Origin: Bacillus sp. 1780r2a1 | Lineage (GTDB): Bacteria > Bacillota > Bacilli > Bacillales > Bacillaceae_H | DNA: 64,000 nt | Assembly: GCA_024134725.1 (NCBI GenBank) | Contig: CP099863.1 | Span: forward strand, 1,359,501-1,423,500 | Direction of reading: 5' to 3' | Shown here: positions 28,076-36,486 of the stretch, piece by piece | Layout: the number at the start of each line of letters is the position of its first letter | Numbering within the stretch: the first letter of the stretch is position 1 | Notes under the pieces: generated by a model | What the model was told of the DNA's origin: nothing | Database searches by the model: none | The model's input: the letters and a program-made list of their open reading frames with translations, nothing else | Made by a program: the position numbers and the translations under genes

Positions 28076-28134
28076 AGATAGCTTACTCTGGAATGAGAGT
28101 AGAAAAAACTGGCGAATATAATAGTAAAGGGAAT

Positions 28135-28165
28135 GGAGAGAAGGGAGAGTACTTCTCTCCTTTGT
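28135..28165 (+). terminator. Terminator after the YkzI-like gene
   Basis: Stem GGAGAGAAG/CTTCTCTCC with an 8-base loop, followed by TTTGTT. Confidence 0.75.
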
Positions 28166-28237
28166 TCTGTGAATTGACATCTTGCAATCGTTTTTTTAAG
28201 CTTAATATAAGACATCTAAAAAGAGGGGGAATAATAA

Positions 28238-29041
28238 ATGAGCGATTTTTGGAATCAAGTTGATACATATGCAAAGCAATGGATTAAAGAAGCAGGTAAT
28301 CGAATTAAAGCTTCTTTTAGTAGAGAGCTCATGATTGAAACAAAATCAAACCCTAATGATTTAGTTACCAATATGGATAAAGATATTGAACAGTTCTTTA
28401 TTTCGAAGATTAAAGAAGTATTTCCAGACCATCGTATCTTAGGTGAGGAAGGGTATGGCGAAAAAATTGAAACATCTGAGGGGGTTATTTGGGTCATTGA
28501 CCCGATTGATGGAACGATGAACTTTGTTCATCAACAGCGAAATTTTGCTATTTCCGTAGGTATTTTTGAAAATGGAGTTGGACAAGCTGGATTCATATAT
28601 GATGTTGTACATGATGAGCTGTACCATGCTAGAAAAGGGAAGGGAGCATATATAAATGATCAACAGCTACCGCCTTTGAAGCAAGTTAGCATTGAAGAGT
28701 CTATTGTCAGCTTAAACGCAACGTGGGTAACGGAAAACAGAAGAATCGATCCATCTGTGCTTTCACCTCTGGTAACACGTGTGAGAGGAACAAGGTCGTA
28801 TGGGTCCGCAGCGATTGAACTTGCATATGTTGCATCAGGAAGGTTAGACGCTTATATTACGATGCGCTTAGCGCCGTGGGACTTCGCAGCAGGGAAAATT
28901 TTAATTGAGGAGCTGGGGGGCGTCGTAACCGATTTAAAAGGGAAGCCTTTAGATATTTTAGACAGAAGCAGTGTATTTGTCGCAAAGCCGGGTTTACACG
29001 AAGAAATTTTGTCTACGTATCTTTCTAAGTATAAAGGCTAA
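28238..29041 (+). CDS. suhB: Inositol-1-monophosphatase family phosphatase
   Basis: Lithium-sensitive, magnesium-dependent phosphatase acting on inositol monophosphate and related sugar phosphates. Motif LGEEGY supplies metal-binding Glu, WVIDPIDGTMNFVH is the DPxDGT motif and APWDFAAG is the C-terminal motif. 267 residues; corresponds to B. subtilis YktC/SuhB. AAAGAGGGGG precedes the ATG. Physiological substrate uncertain. Confidence 0.93.
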   Translation: MSDFWNQVDTYAKQWIKEAGNRIKASFSRELMIETKSNPNDLVTNMDKDIEQFFISKIKEVFPDHRILGEEGYGEKIETSEGVIWVIDPIDGTMNFVHQQRNFAISVGIFENGVGQAGFIYDVVHDELYHARKGKGAYINDQQLPPLKQVSIEESIVSLNATWVTENRRIDPSVLSPLVTRVRGTRSYGSAAIELAYVASGRLDAYITMRLAPWDFAAGKILIEELGGVVTDLKGKPLDILDRSSVFVAKPGLHEEILSTYLSKYKG

Positions 29042-29044
29042 AAA

Positions 29045-29088
29045 AAACACCCTTAGAATAAAATTGTTCCAAGGGTGTTTCGTTTTTT
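29045..29088. terminator. Bidirectional terminator between suhB and ylaF
   Basis: Stem AAACACCCTT/AAGGGTGTTT with a 16-base loop and T/A runs on the flanks. Confidence 0.85.
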
Positions 29089-29108
29089 CTCTCTCATTTA
29101 GAAAAAAA

Positions 29109-29294
29109 TTATAGCTGATTTTTTTCACGCATTTTCTTTTTCGTTGTAAATCCGAAGCCCATAATTGCAACGAGGACAACGAGAGATCCAATTACACCGA
29201 TAGCGCTTCCTTCCCCGATAAATATACCAATTGCCATAATTGAGAACGTTGCTAGCATTGCATATAAAACAAATACCCACTTAATGTTTTTCAT
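29109..29294 (-). CDS. ylaF: DUF5325 family membrane protein YlaF
   Basis: A 61-residue protein with two hydrophobic helices separated by GEGSA, then a basic tail (TTKKKMREKNQL). The start is ATG 29294 (MKNIKW), preceded by GGGAGG; an earlier in-frame ATG has no ribosome-binding site. Length and position upstream of typA match B. subtilis YlaF. Function unknown. Confidence 0.85.
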   Translation of the reverse strand: MKNIKWVFVLYAMLATFSIMAIGIFIGEGSAIGVIGSLVVLVAIMGFGFTTKKKMREKNQL

Positions 29295-29407
29295 GTTGAT
29301 TCCTCCCAAATTTATTCAATAAGTATAGTGTACAACAAAATCATTCAGCAATTCTAGATTTAGTGTGATATAATAGCTTAGTTATTACAAGCATAGGAGT
29401 GAAATGC

Positions 29408-31246
29408 GTGAACATTCGTAAAGATTTACGTAATATTGCCATTATTGCCCATGTAGACCATGGGAAAACAACGTTAGTAGATAAATTATTACATCAGTCC
29501 GGAACTTTCCGTACAAACGAGCACGTGGAAGAGCGTGCGATGGACTCAAATGACCTAGAGCGTGAGCGTGGAATTACAATTTTAGCTAAAAATACAGCTA
29601 TTAATTATAAAGATACGCGTATCAATATCATGGATACGCCAGGACATGCCGACTTCGGTGGAGAAGTTGAACGTATTATGAAAATGGTAGACGGTGTTCT
29701 ACTTGTTGTTGATGCGTACGAAGGTTGTATGCCTCAAACACGTTTTGTATTAAAGAAAGCATTAGAACAAAAATTAACACCAATTGTTGTTGTAAACAAA
29801 ATTGACCGTGACTTTGCTCGTCCAACTGAAGTTGTTGATGAAGTGATTGACTTATTTATTGAGTTAGGTGCAAGCGAAGAGCAAATTGAATTCCCAGTTG
29901 TATACGCATCAGCAATTAACGGAACTGCAAGCGTAGATCCTGAGAAGCAAGATGACAACATGGAAGCATTATTTGATGCAATTGTTGAACACATTCCAGC
30001 ACCAGTTGACAACAGCGAAGAGCCGCTTCAATTCCAAGTAGCGATGCTTGATTATAACGATTACGTTGGTCGTATTGGAGTAGGACGCGTATTCCGCGGA
30101 ACAATGAAAGTAGGACAGCAAGTTGCTTTAATGAAGCTTGATGGTTCAGTTAAGCAATTCCGCGTAACGAAGATGTTCGGTTTCCTAGGATTAAAGCGTG
30201 TAGAAATCGAAGAAGCAAAAGCTGGAGATCTAATTGCCGTATCGGGAATGGAAGACATTAACGTGGGTGAAACGGTTTGTCCGTCAGAACATCAAGAAGC
30301 ACTTCCAGTATTACGTATCGATGAGCCGACATTACAAATGACGTTCCTAGTAAACAATTCACCGTTTGCAGGACGTGAAGGTAAATTTGTTACATCTCGT
30401 AAAATTGAAGAGCGCTTAATGTCTGAACTTGAAACAGACGTAAGTCTTCGTGTTGAAAACACGGACTCTCCAGACGTATGGGTTGTATCAGGACGCGGTG
30501 AGCTTCATTTATCTATTTTAATTGAAAATATGCGTCGTGAAGGCTATGAAATTCAGGTGTCAAAACCAGAAGTAATTGTACGTGAAATTGATGGCGTACG
30601 CTGTGAGCCTGTAGAGCGCGTTCAAATCGACGTACCAGAAGAGCATACTGGTTCTATTATGGAATCTATGGGTGCTCGTAAAGGTGAAATGGTTGATATG
30701 ATTAACAACGGAAATGGGCAAGTTCGCCTTATTTTCATGGTACCAGCTCGTGGATTAATTGGATATACAACAGAGTTCTTATCATTAACTCGTGGTTTTG
30801 GTATCATCAACCACTCATTTGATAGCTATCAGCCAATGCAAGCTGGTCAAGTTGGCGGACGTCGTCAAGGTGTACTTGTATCAATGGAAACAGGGAAATC
30901 ATCAACTTACGGAATCCAAGGTGTAGAAGACCGCGGTACAATCTTCTTAGAGCCAGGTACGGAAGTTTATGAAGGAATGATCGTTGGTGAGCATACGCGC
31001 GAAAATGATCTTGTTGTTAACATTTGTAAAATGAAACAAATGACAAATATGCGTTCAGCTAATAAAGATCAAACAACAGGTATGAAAAAGCCTCGTATCA
31101 TGTCTTTAGAACAATCTCTTGAATACTTAAACGATGATGAGTATTGTGAAATTACGCCAGAATCTATTCGTTTACGTAAAAAGATTCTAGATAAAAACGA
31201 GCGTGAAAAAATCGCGAAAAAGAAAAAATATGCTGATATGAAATAA
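29408..31246 (+). CDS. typA: Ribosome-associated translational GTPase TypA/BipA
   Basis: GTPase related to EF-G/LepA that supports ribosome assembly and stress or cold growth. Its G motifs are AHVDHGKTT (P-loop), [10 protein letters not shown] and NKID, followed by beta-barrel, EF-G-like and C-terminal domains. GTG 29408 (MNIRKDLRN) is preferred because AGGAG lies 8 bp upstream and it gives 612 residues, the B. subtilis length. A GTG three codons earlier overlaps the Shine-Dalgarno. Single-gene unit. Confidence 0.96.
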   Translation: MNIRKDLRNIAIIAHVDHGKTTLVDKLLHQSGTFRTNEHVEERAMDSNDLERERGITILAKNTAINYKDTRINIMDTPGHADFGGEVERIMKMVDGVLLVVDAYEGCMPQTRFVLKKALEQKLTPIVVVNKIDRDFARPTEVVDEVIDLFIELGASEEQIEFPVVYASAINGTASVDPEKQDDNMEALFDAIVEHIPAPVDNSEEPLQFQVAMLDYNDYVGRIGVGRVFRGTMKVGQQVALMKLDGSVKQFRVTKMFGFLGLKRVEIEEAKAGDLIAVSGMEDINVGETVCPSEHQEALPVLRIDEPTLQMTFLVNNSPFAGREGKFVTSRKIEERLMSELETDVSLRVENTDSPDVWVVSGRGELHLSILIENMRREGYEIQVSKPEVIVREIDGVRCEPVERVQIDVPEEHTGSIMESMGARKGEMVDMINNGNGQVRLIFMVPARGLIGYTTEFLSLTRGFGIINHSFDSYQPMQAGQVGGRRQGVLVSMETGKSSTYGIQGVEDRGTIFLEPGTEVYEGMIVGEHTRENDLVVNICKMKQMTNMRSANKDQTTGMKKPRIMSLEQSLEYLNDDEYCEITPESIRLRKKILDKNEREKIAKKKKYADMK

Positions 31247-31251
31247 GCAGT

Positions 31252-31291
31252 AAAAAAGTTGCTAAAGCGCTATGCTCTAGCAACTTTTTTG
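31252..31291 (+). terminator. typA terminator
   Basis: AAAAAAGTTGCTA pairs with TAGCAACTTTTTT around an internal loop. Confidence 0.88.
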
Positions 31292-31406
31292 CTTTTTATA
31301 GAGGTGAAAAACCCTTTATTGTCGAATATTGTATATGTTGATAAGAAAAGAAGTCTACCTCAAAAACGAGACGTTGGTAGAATGACATAGAAGGAGGGAA
31401 ACTAGG

Positions 31407-31724
31407 GTGAACGTAGAAGATCGTCTGTCTTTTTTTGCAGCTTTATATCGTGTTGATAAGAACTCGGATGTGGGAATGTGGATGCTTTATCTTACGATTT
31501 TATTGCTGTCAATTGTTGTATATAAATTGGGGTTTGCGAAAAAATTGCCTCTTTTAAAATCCATTATCATTTACTTGTTTTTAGGATTCGGCTGTACTGT
31601 TCTTACGTTTTTAGGTATCTTTTTGCCTGTAGCAGAAGGGTTAGTTGTGGCAGCGCTTATTTTAATTATTTATAAGATTCGGCTGTATCAATCTAAAAAA
31701 GAAGACTCAACGATAAATATGTAA
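31407..31724 (+). CDS. ylaH: YlaH-like membrane protein
   Basis: A 105-residue protein with three membrane segments (about residues 23-41, 50-68, 72-90) and a short soluble N-terminus ([17 protein letters not shown]), as in the YlaH-like family. GTG start at 31407 with AAGGAGGG upstream. Function unknown. Confidence 0.85.
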   Translation: MNVEDRLSFFAALYRVDKNSDVGMWMLYLTILLLSIVVYKLGFAKKLPLLKSIIIYLFLGFGCTVLTFLGIFLPVAEGLVVAALILIIYKIRLYQSKKEDSTINM

Positions 31725-31757
31725 AAGCCGCTAAGCACAAATCTTAGCGGCTTTTAT
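31723..31757. terminator. Bidirectional terminator after ylaH
   Basis: A perfect 13-bp stem AAAAGCCGCTAAG/CTTAGCGGCTTTT. Confidence 0.92.
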
Positions 31758-32175
31758 AAATGAAGCTACATATCCATAAAGACAGAGCAAAAAGAATATG
31801 GCCCACCGTCCAATAGAAGAAAGCCAACATGTCATCAATACGTGGAGTATCTTTAATCGCTAAAGCTGTAAGAGGAAAATATAAAGGAATGGTAGGTAAA
31901 GTTAAAAAAATGGCTACAATAAGCATGCGGCCTGAAGATAAGTAATGAAATCGATTTTGGATCCACATAAAAACAATTCCAATAACTACTGCAATGACTA
32001 GATGAAAACAAAATTCAATCCATTCAGACCATTTAATGTCTCCTATAAAGGGGATAAAATCGACGTTTAACAAGAGTGTATAAACCTTTTTAGACGTCAG
32101 CTGCTCTATCCATTTTAAGATCAAACCTAGCACAGTGCCGCTTATTACTCCTACAACCATTCCTTTATAAAACAT
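31744..32175 (-). CDS. Four-helix membrane protein, unknown
   Basis: A 143-residue protein with about four membrane segments (residues 5-21, 55-75, 85-103, 117-138). It starts 2 bp after the ylaI stop, with GGAGGACTG inside the end of ylaI, so the two are co-transcribed and coupled. I do not recall a counterpart between ylaI and ylaJ in B. subtilis. It has a vague resemblance to YagU-type proteins, but I would not assign a family. Confidence 0.75.
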   Translation of the reverse strand: MFYKGMVVGVISGTVLGLILKWIEQLTSKKVYTLLLNVDFIPFIGDIKWSEWIEFCFHLVIAVVIGIVFMWIQNRFHYLSSGRMLIVAIFLTLPTIPLYFPLTALAIKDTPRIDDMLAFFYWTVGHILFALSLWICSFIYKSR

Positions 32176-32177
32176 GC

Positions 32178-32378
32178 TTACCAGTCCTCCTCCGTTTGTT
32201 TGGATTGATATAGCTTAAAGTTTCCGGTAGCAATTCGTTCTTTTGTACGCTCTTCAATACGTTCTGAGCATTCATTGCACATATATGTATGTATAGGACG
32301 ATTACGAAGTCTTTTTGCTACAACCGTTTCATCCTCAATTGATTCAATTTTATCGCATAGAACACATTTTACTCTCAT
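32178..32378 (-). CDS. ylaI: Zinc-ribbon protein YlaI (DUF2197)
   Basis: A 66-residue cytosolic protein with two CxxC pairs (VLCDKIE preceded by KC, and MCNEC) forming a likely zinc ribbon. I choose ATG 32378 (MRVKCVLCD), preceded by AGAGGTGA and aligned with the homologue. An in-frame ATG ten codons earlier lacks support. Function unknown. Confidence 0.88.
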   Translation of the reverse strand: MRVKCVLCDKIESIEDETVVAKRLRNRPIHTYMCNECSERIEERTKERIATGNFKLYQSKQTEEDW

Positions 32379-32628
32379 CTGTCTCACCTCTTTTTCTCTA
32401 TACAACATTCTAGCCCAAAGTACGTTGTTTATAAAGCTGTAAAATGTATTTAGTCATTATTTTAACGTAAAGCATTTATCTTTAAGCGTATAAACGGCGT
32501 AATCTAAAGATAAGTGCCCGGAATAGTTCACCAATGTAAAAGTTTTGAAAACAAGGAAAAGTAAGCAGGTAAAAGGATTCTCTGTCTAGAAAACAAGTAA
32601 GTATACATAAACGGGGGGAGGGATATAA

Positions 32629-33084
32629 ATGGCAAATGAAGTTGAATCCAGTTTAGTCGAAGCACTGTACGAAGAGCTACAAGCAGAACGTTTTGTAACA
32701 GTTTCAACCGTTGATTACGAAACAAAAGGACCAAATGTAAGTGCCATTTCATGGATTTATGCTCCAACCAATGAAATCATCCGTTTTGCTGTCGCAAGCA
32801 AGTCCCGAATGGTTAAAGATATTTCGCAGTGTAAGGATGTTGTTATTAATTTAATTGCAAATGAATCTTGCTACGCTATCAAAGGACAGGCAGTTGTTGC
32901 GCAAAAGCGAATGGAAGACGTTCCAATTAAGCTGGCGCTGATTGAAGTAAGCATAAAAGAAGTAAGGGATGTTATGTTTTATGGGTCTAAAATCTCTGTC
33001 AATCCGACTTATGAAAAAACGTATGATCCAATAGCTGCTTCTAAATTAGATAAACAGGTAATGAGTGCATTAAAACAAGCTTAG
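32629..33084 (+). CDS. Pyridoxamine 5'-phosphate oxidase-like (split beta-barrel FMN-binding) family protein
   Basis: A 151-residue protein with a PNPOx-like fold: VSTVDYETKGPNVSAISWIYA, then IRFAVASKSRMVKDI (flavin-phosphate contact region) and VINLIANESCYAIKG. Such small proteins bind FMN, F420 or heme, and function varies. A strong Shine-Dalgarno GGGGGGAGGG precedes the ATG. I do not recall it in the B. subtilis yla cluster. The 220-bp gap before it shows only a promoter-sized A/T-rich stretch. Confidence 0.8.
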   Translation: MANEVESSLVEALYEELQAERFVTVSTVDYETKGPNVSAISWIYAPTNEIIRFAVASKSRMVKDISQCKDVVINLIANESCYAIKGQAVVAQKRMEDVPIKLALIEVSIKEVRDVMFYGSKISVNPTYEKTYDPIAASKLDKQVMSALKQA

Positions 33085-33100
33085 CATAAACTAAGCTTGT
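33072..33100 (-). terminator. Terminator for ylaJ
   Basis: A perfect 10-bp stem ACAAGCTTAG/CTAAGCTTGT. Read on the minus strand it is followed by TTTTAA, and it overlaps the stop of the convergent PNPOx-like gene. Confidence 0.7.
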
Positions 33101-33107
33101 CCATTCC

Positions 33108-33707
33108 TTATTCATTCTTTTGAAGATGATGATTTGATTGTTTTTCTTGCTTATCTCGTAATTGTTGCTGCTGCTCATTGTTTAACTTTTCATCATTTGT
33201 TTTAGTAGGTTCTGGATTACGGCGAATTTCTTCCGCTACTTCTGGCATCACGCGATTTACGATGGCAGCAAGTTCATCGAGAAAGCCTGTAACTGGTCGA
33301 CCACGTCTAATTTCTCTGGCAATTTCTTTTAATCGCGTTACGGTATCAGGATCGGCAATAACAACGGAATTTGCTCCGTATGGGTCTGCTTTTAAGCTTT
33401 CTGCTACCGTATATTTAATCGAACTTACTTCGGAGCGATCAATTTCATTATTTACATCAATACCAACGATTGCATATTTTCCTAACACAATAACAGTGGC
33501 ATCATTTACGTTTGGAACGCTTGTTGCTAAGCCTACAAGATGCTGAGAAATTTGCCCAGCAGAGCGTTTTGTTGTAGTTTCAGGCGTTGAGTTTTTCACC
33601 TGAACGATGCGGTCTGTTTTTTGTCCTTCTTCAATCTGTGATTGATTGTTGTTACAACCTGCTATTGCAAAAAAAGCTAAGCTAGCAATAAGTAATCCTT
33701 TTTTCAT
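33108..33707 (-). CDS. ylaJ: YhcN/YlaJ family sporulation lipoprotein
   Basis: Lipoprotein with lipobox AIAGC (Cys17) and the YhcN_YlaJ domain (GLATSVPNVNDATVIVLGKYAIVGIDV, then YTVAESLKADPYGANSVVIADPDT). The last 35 residues are Gln/Lys/Glu-rich and low-complexity. Homologues are spore-associated and help germination. The start at ATG 33707 has AAAGGAGG upstream; the 40 codons of open frame before it are not translated in my reading. 199 residues. Confidence 0.88.
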   Translation of the reverse strand: MKKGLLIASLAFFAIAGCNNNQSQIEEGQKTDRIVQVKNSTPETTTKRSAGQISQHLVGLATSVPNVNDATVIVLGKYAIVGIDVNNEIDRSEVSSIKYTVAESLKADPYGANSVVIADPDTVTRLKEIAREIRRGRPVTGFLDELAAIVNRVMPEVAEEIRRNPEPTKTNDEKLNNEQQQQLRDKQEKQSNHHLQKNE

Positions 33708-33923
33708 TGGGAGATACCTCCTTTGGTAATGGCTCATTTTTTGTAGCAATTTGTGTTTAGTTTTCAATAGTTCTTCTATCTTTATGCATATGTTCATATA
33801 TTTAAAGCAAATGGTCCGTCCATTCACTCGAACTTCACGCGTGCGGTTTACATAAGATAAAAGTGAATGGATTCCTTGTTACACTCCTTAACTGGAAACC
33901 AAATGGAGTAGGAGGCTGAGTTG

Positions 33924-35252
33924 TTGGGAAAAATCTACGTTTTAGATACAAATGTGTTATTGCAAGATCCGCATTCAATCTTTTCATTTGATGATAATGA
34001 AGTTGTAATACCAGCTGTAGTATTAGAAGAAGTAGATTCAAAAAAGAGAAATATGGATGAGGTTGGAAGGAATGCGAGACAAGTATCAAAGCTCATTGAT
34101 AACTTGCGTCAACATGGGAAATTACATGAGAAAATTCCTTTGGAAAATGGGGGACATTTACGAATTGAGCTCAACCACCGTTCATTTCATCAACTACAGG
34201 AAATCTTTGTAGAGAAAACAAATGATAATCGTATTTTAGCGGTGGCAAAAAATTTGTCGCTCGAAGAGGAAACCAAGGAAGATGGTCGTGAAGTTATTCT
34301 TGTTAGTAAAGATGTATTGGTACGCGTGAAGGCCGATGCGATCGGTTTGAAAGCAGAGGACTTCTTAAGCGATCGAGTTGTCGAGTTTAACAGTATATAT
34401 ACAGGATTTGTGGAAGTGTATATTCCTAGAGAAGTGTTAAATCATTTCTATGAGAATGGGGAGATTCTCACGTCTCAAATTGCAAATCATCCATTCTTTC
34501 CAAACCAATTTCTCGTTATGAAAGATGCATTTGGAGGTTCAGGTTCGGCTATTGGTATCGTAGATCAAACCGCTACAAAAGTAAAAAAACTTCTCTTTGA
34601 ATATGACCATATTTGGGGAATTAAGCCGCGAAATGTTCAACAAATCATGGCCCTTGAATTACTTTTACGAGATGATGTTCAGCTTGTTACCCTTATTGGA
34701 AAAGCTGGAACCGGTAAAACGTTATTAGCTTTAGCATCAGGATTAATGCAAACAGAAGATTTAGGTTGCTTTAAGAAGTTGTTGGTTGCACGTCCAATTG
34801 TACCGGTAGGAAAAGACTTAGGTTTTTTACCAGGTGAAAAGCAAGAAAAGCTTCGACCATGGATGCAGCCGATTTATGATAATTTAGAGTATTTATTTAA
34901 CACAAAAAAACCTGGGGAACTGGATGCTATCCTAGCGGGCCTTAGTTCAATTGAGGTAGAAGCCCTTACGTATATTAGAGGAAGAAGTATTCCAGAACAA
35001 TTCATTATCATTGACGAAGCACAAAACTTAACAAAGCATGAGGTTAAAACAATTTTAACCCGCGTTGGTGAAAAGAGTAAAATTGTGCTGATGGGTGACC
35101 CTGCTCAAATAGATCATCCATATCTTGATGAATACAATAATGGATTAACATATGTAGTTGAAAAATTTAAAGAACAGAAAATATCAGGTCATGTAAGGCT
35201 AGTTAAAGGGGAACGTTCAGGTCTCGCACAGCTAGCTGCTGATATTTTATAA
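33924..35252 (+). CDS. ylaK: PhoH2-type PIN-domain/RNA helicase protein YlaK
   Basis: Fusion of an N-terminal PIN nuclease domain (YVLDTNVLLQDP at the start, acidic residues at EEVDSKKR and NDNRI) with a C-terminal PhoH ATPase (Walker A GKAGTGKT near residue 265, Walker B IIIDEAQN near 360). PhoH2 proteins unwind and cleave RNA in studied cases. Tandem TTG codons stand at 33921 and 33924; the second has GGAGG 8 bp upstream and matches the homologue's start (M-x-KIYVLDTN). About 442 residues. Confidence 0.92.
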   Translation: MGKIYVLDTNVLLQDPHSIFSFDDNEVVIPAVVLEEVDSKKRNMDEVGRNARQVSKLIDNLRQHGKLHEKIPLENGGHLRIELNHRSFHQLQEIFVEKTNDNRILAVAKNLSLEEETKEDGREVILVSKDVLVRVKADAIGLKAEDFLSDRVVEFNSIYTGFVEVYIPREVLNHFYENGEILTSQIANHPFFPNQFLVMKDAFGGSGSAIGIVDQTATKVKKLLFEYDHIWGIKPRNVQQIMALELLLRDDVQLVTLIGKAGTGKTLLALASGLMQTEDLGCFKKLLVARPIVPVGKDLGFLPGEKQEKLRPWMQPIYDNLEYLFNTKKPGELDAILAGLSSIEVEALTYIRGRSIPEQFIIIDEAQNLTKHEVKTILTRVGEKSKIVLMGDPAQIDHPYLDEYNNGLTYVVEKFKEQKISGHVRLVKGERSGLAQLAADIL

Positions 35253-35264
35253 GTAGAGAAAAAT

Positions 35265-35294
35265 GAGCGCGCAGCTTTTCCAGTCTGCGCGCTC
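35265..35294 (-). terminator. Terminator for ylaL (also downstream of ylaK)
   Basis: A perfect 10-bp GC-rich stem GAGCGCGCAG/CTGCGCGCTC. The minus-strand reading is followed by ATTTTTC; the plus-strand side has few T. Confidence 0.82.
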
Positions 35295-35299
35295 GTTCA

Positions 35300-35797
35300 T
35301 TATGTAATAATAATTTCTTTTAAGTACGTAAGCGGTTTGTTGCGGTTAGAGCCGTCGCGCTCATAAACATGTACTGGGCCATCTTCTGTTAATGGCTTTC
35401 CATTTTTGCTAAAACCAAAAATAAGCGTTTTAGCCTCTTCTAGTGGGTAGCTAACGGACTGATTAGCTGTTACAAACGTAACGGCTGTTGCACCTTCTAG
35501 AGGCTCAGCATTTTTCAAAAAAGGAGCAAAAGAGATACCGAACGTACCGTTCAATAATTTTTGTTTTTCGTATTTTTTTTCTGTTTTTAAAGTCGGTGGG
35601 AATACGGCTCCTTCTTGAATTTCTCGATCCCAATGTTTTGAAACAGCCTTTGTGTATTGTTCATTTTCATCTACGTTTTCGATTTCAATATCAAAAAAAG
35701 TAGTTAAGTCTACTTTTCGATCATCAAAAATCCAAACTCCAGGATCTAACGTAAGGGGATAACGTACTTTCCCATGTAGCGAAATAATTGAATTCAT
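35300..35797 (-). CDS. ylaL: YlaL-type conserved protein
   Basis: A 165-residue soluble protein (MNSIISLHGKVRYPLTLDPGVWIFDDRKVDL start, AVTFVTANQSVSYPLEEAKTLIFGFS). It is assigned to YlaL from its place between ylaK and ylaN and its size. GGAGG precedes the ATG. A good cre-like sequence (35820-35833) lies just upstream, suggesting CcpA control. No catalytic motif recognised. Confidence 0.7.
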   Translation of the reverse strand: MNSIISLHGKVRYPLTLDPGVWIFDDRKVDLTTFFDIEIENVDENEQYTKAVSKHWDREIQEGAVFPPTLKTEKKYEKQKLLNGTFGISFAPFLKNAEPLEGATAVTFVTANQSVSYPLEEAKTLIFGFSKNGKPLTEDGPVHVYERDGSNRNKPLTYLKEIIIT

Positions 35798-35819
35798 AAA
35801 AACGCCTCCTTACTAAAAG

Positions 35820-35833
35820 TATAAGCGCTTTCT
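35820..35833 (-). promoter_or_regulatory. cre-like site upstream of ylaL
   Basis: TATAAGCGCTTTCT differs by one base from a good catabolite-responsive element. It lies 23 bp before the ylaL start, where CcpA binding would block initiation. Confidence 0.5.
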
Positions 35834-35885
35834 TGTAATTTGTCATCCATACTCGGGATTTTGGTAGAAGTACTAAAATAGAATG

Positions 35886-35895
35886 TGCTATAATA
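35886..35895 (+). promoter_or_regulatory. Extended -10 promoter for ylaN
   Basis: TG-C-TATAAT is an extended -10 element; TATAAT ends at 35895. It would give a ylaN leader of about 150 nt, in which I see no strong structure. Confidence 0.5.
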
Positions 35896-36056
35896 AATCT
35901 ATATTAATAAAGCGAGAGTTGCGATGAATAATACGCGTAATTTGTAAGAGAATTCGTAGGTCTGATGACATGCATGTTAGTTCTTGCTTTTTTACGAGTA
36001 AAGCCTTACTATTAAGAGATAGATTAGGTAATCGCTCGGAAACGGAGGGATTGAGT

Positions 36057-36338
36057 TTGACGCCTGAGACAATGATAGATCATCGTGAAAAAGCTTATGC
36101 ATTGTTAAAAGCTGATGCAGATAAGATTTTGCAATTAATTCAAGTTCAAATGGATAACTTAACAATGCCACAATGTCCTCTTTACGAAGAGGTTTTAGAT
36201 ACACAAATGTTTGGTTTATCAAGAGAAATTGATTTTGCAGTTCGTTTAAATTTAATTGATGAGCATGTCGGAAAAACATTGCTAGATCGACTTGAGCGTG
36301 AACTTTCTGCATTGCATGAAGCGTTTACAAAAAAATAA
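36057..36338 (+). CDS. ylaN: UPF0358 protein YlaN
   Basis: A 93-residue helical protein with the conserved block [21 protein letters not shown]. YlaN is needed in B. subtilis under iron limitation, and the S. aureus homologue is reported to bind Fe(II) and relieve Fur repression. The start is TTG 36057, 8 bp after GGAGG. The open frame extends 29 codons further upstream, but that part has no ribosome-binding site and no similarity to YlaN. Confidence 0.92.
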   Translation: MTPETMIDHREKAYALLKADADKILQLIQVQMDNLTMPQCPLYEEVLDTQMFGLSREIDFAVRLNLIDEHVGKTLLDRLERELSALHEAFTKK

Positions 36339-36349
36339 AACACACGGTG

Positions 36350-36386
36350 AAACTCAAACTATTAGAAGGATAGTTTGAGTTTTTTG
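36350..36386 (+). terminator. ylaN terminator
   Basis: A perfect 12-bp stem AACTCAAACTAT/ATAGTTTGAGTT, followed by TTTTT. Confidence 0.92.
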
Positions 36387-36486
36387 TTACAGCTCGTTTA
36401 CATTCTCACGTGAGAAAAGCGAAAGCAGATAATATATAGTAAAATGAGTAAAGGCATCACTTATTAACGTTTAAAGGAAGAGGTTT

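Noticed and set aside
35923-35946. Seven-codon ORF in the ylaN leader as a regulatory peptide
   Set aside because: It has only a weak GCGAGAG upstream, no repeated codons and no attenuator after it.
35970-36056. N-terminal extension of YlaN
   Set aside because: The extra 29 codons have no ribosome-binding site and no similarity to YlaN, while TTG 36057 has a well-placed GGAGG.
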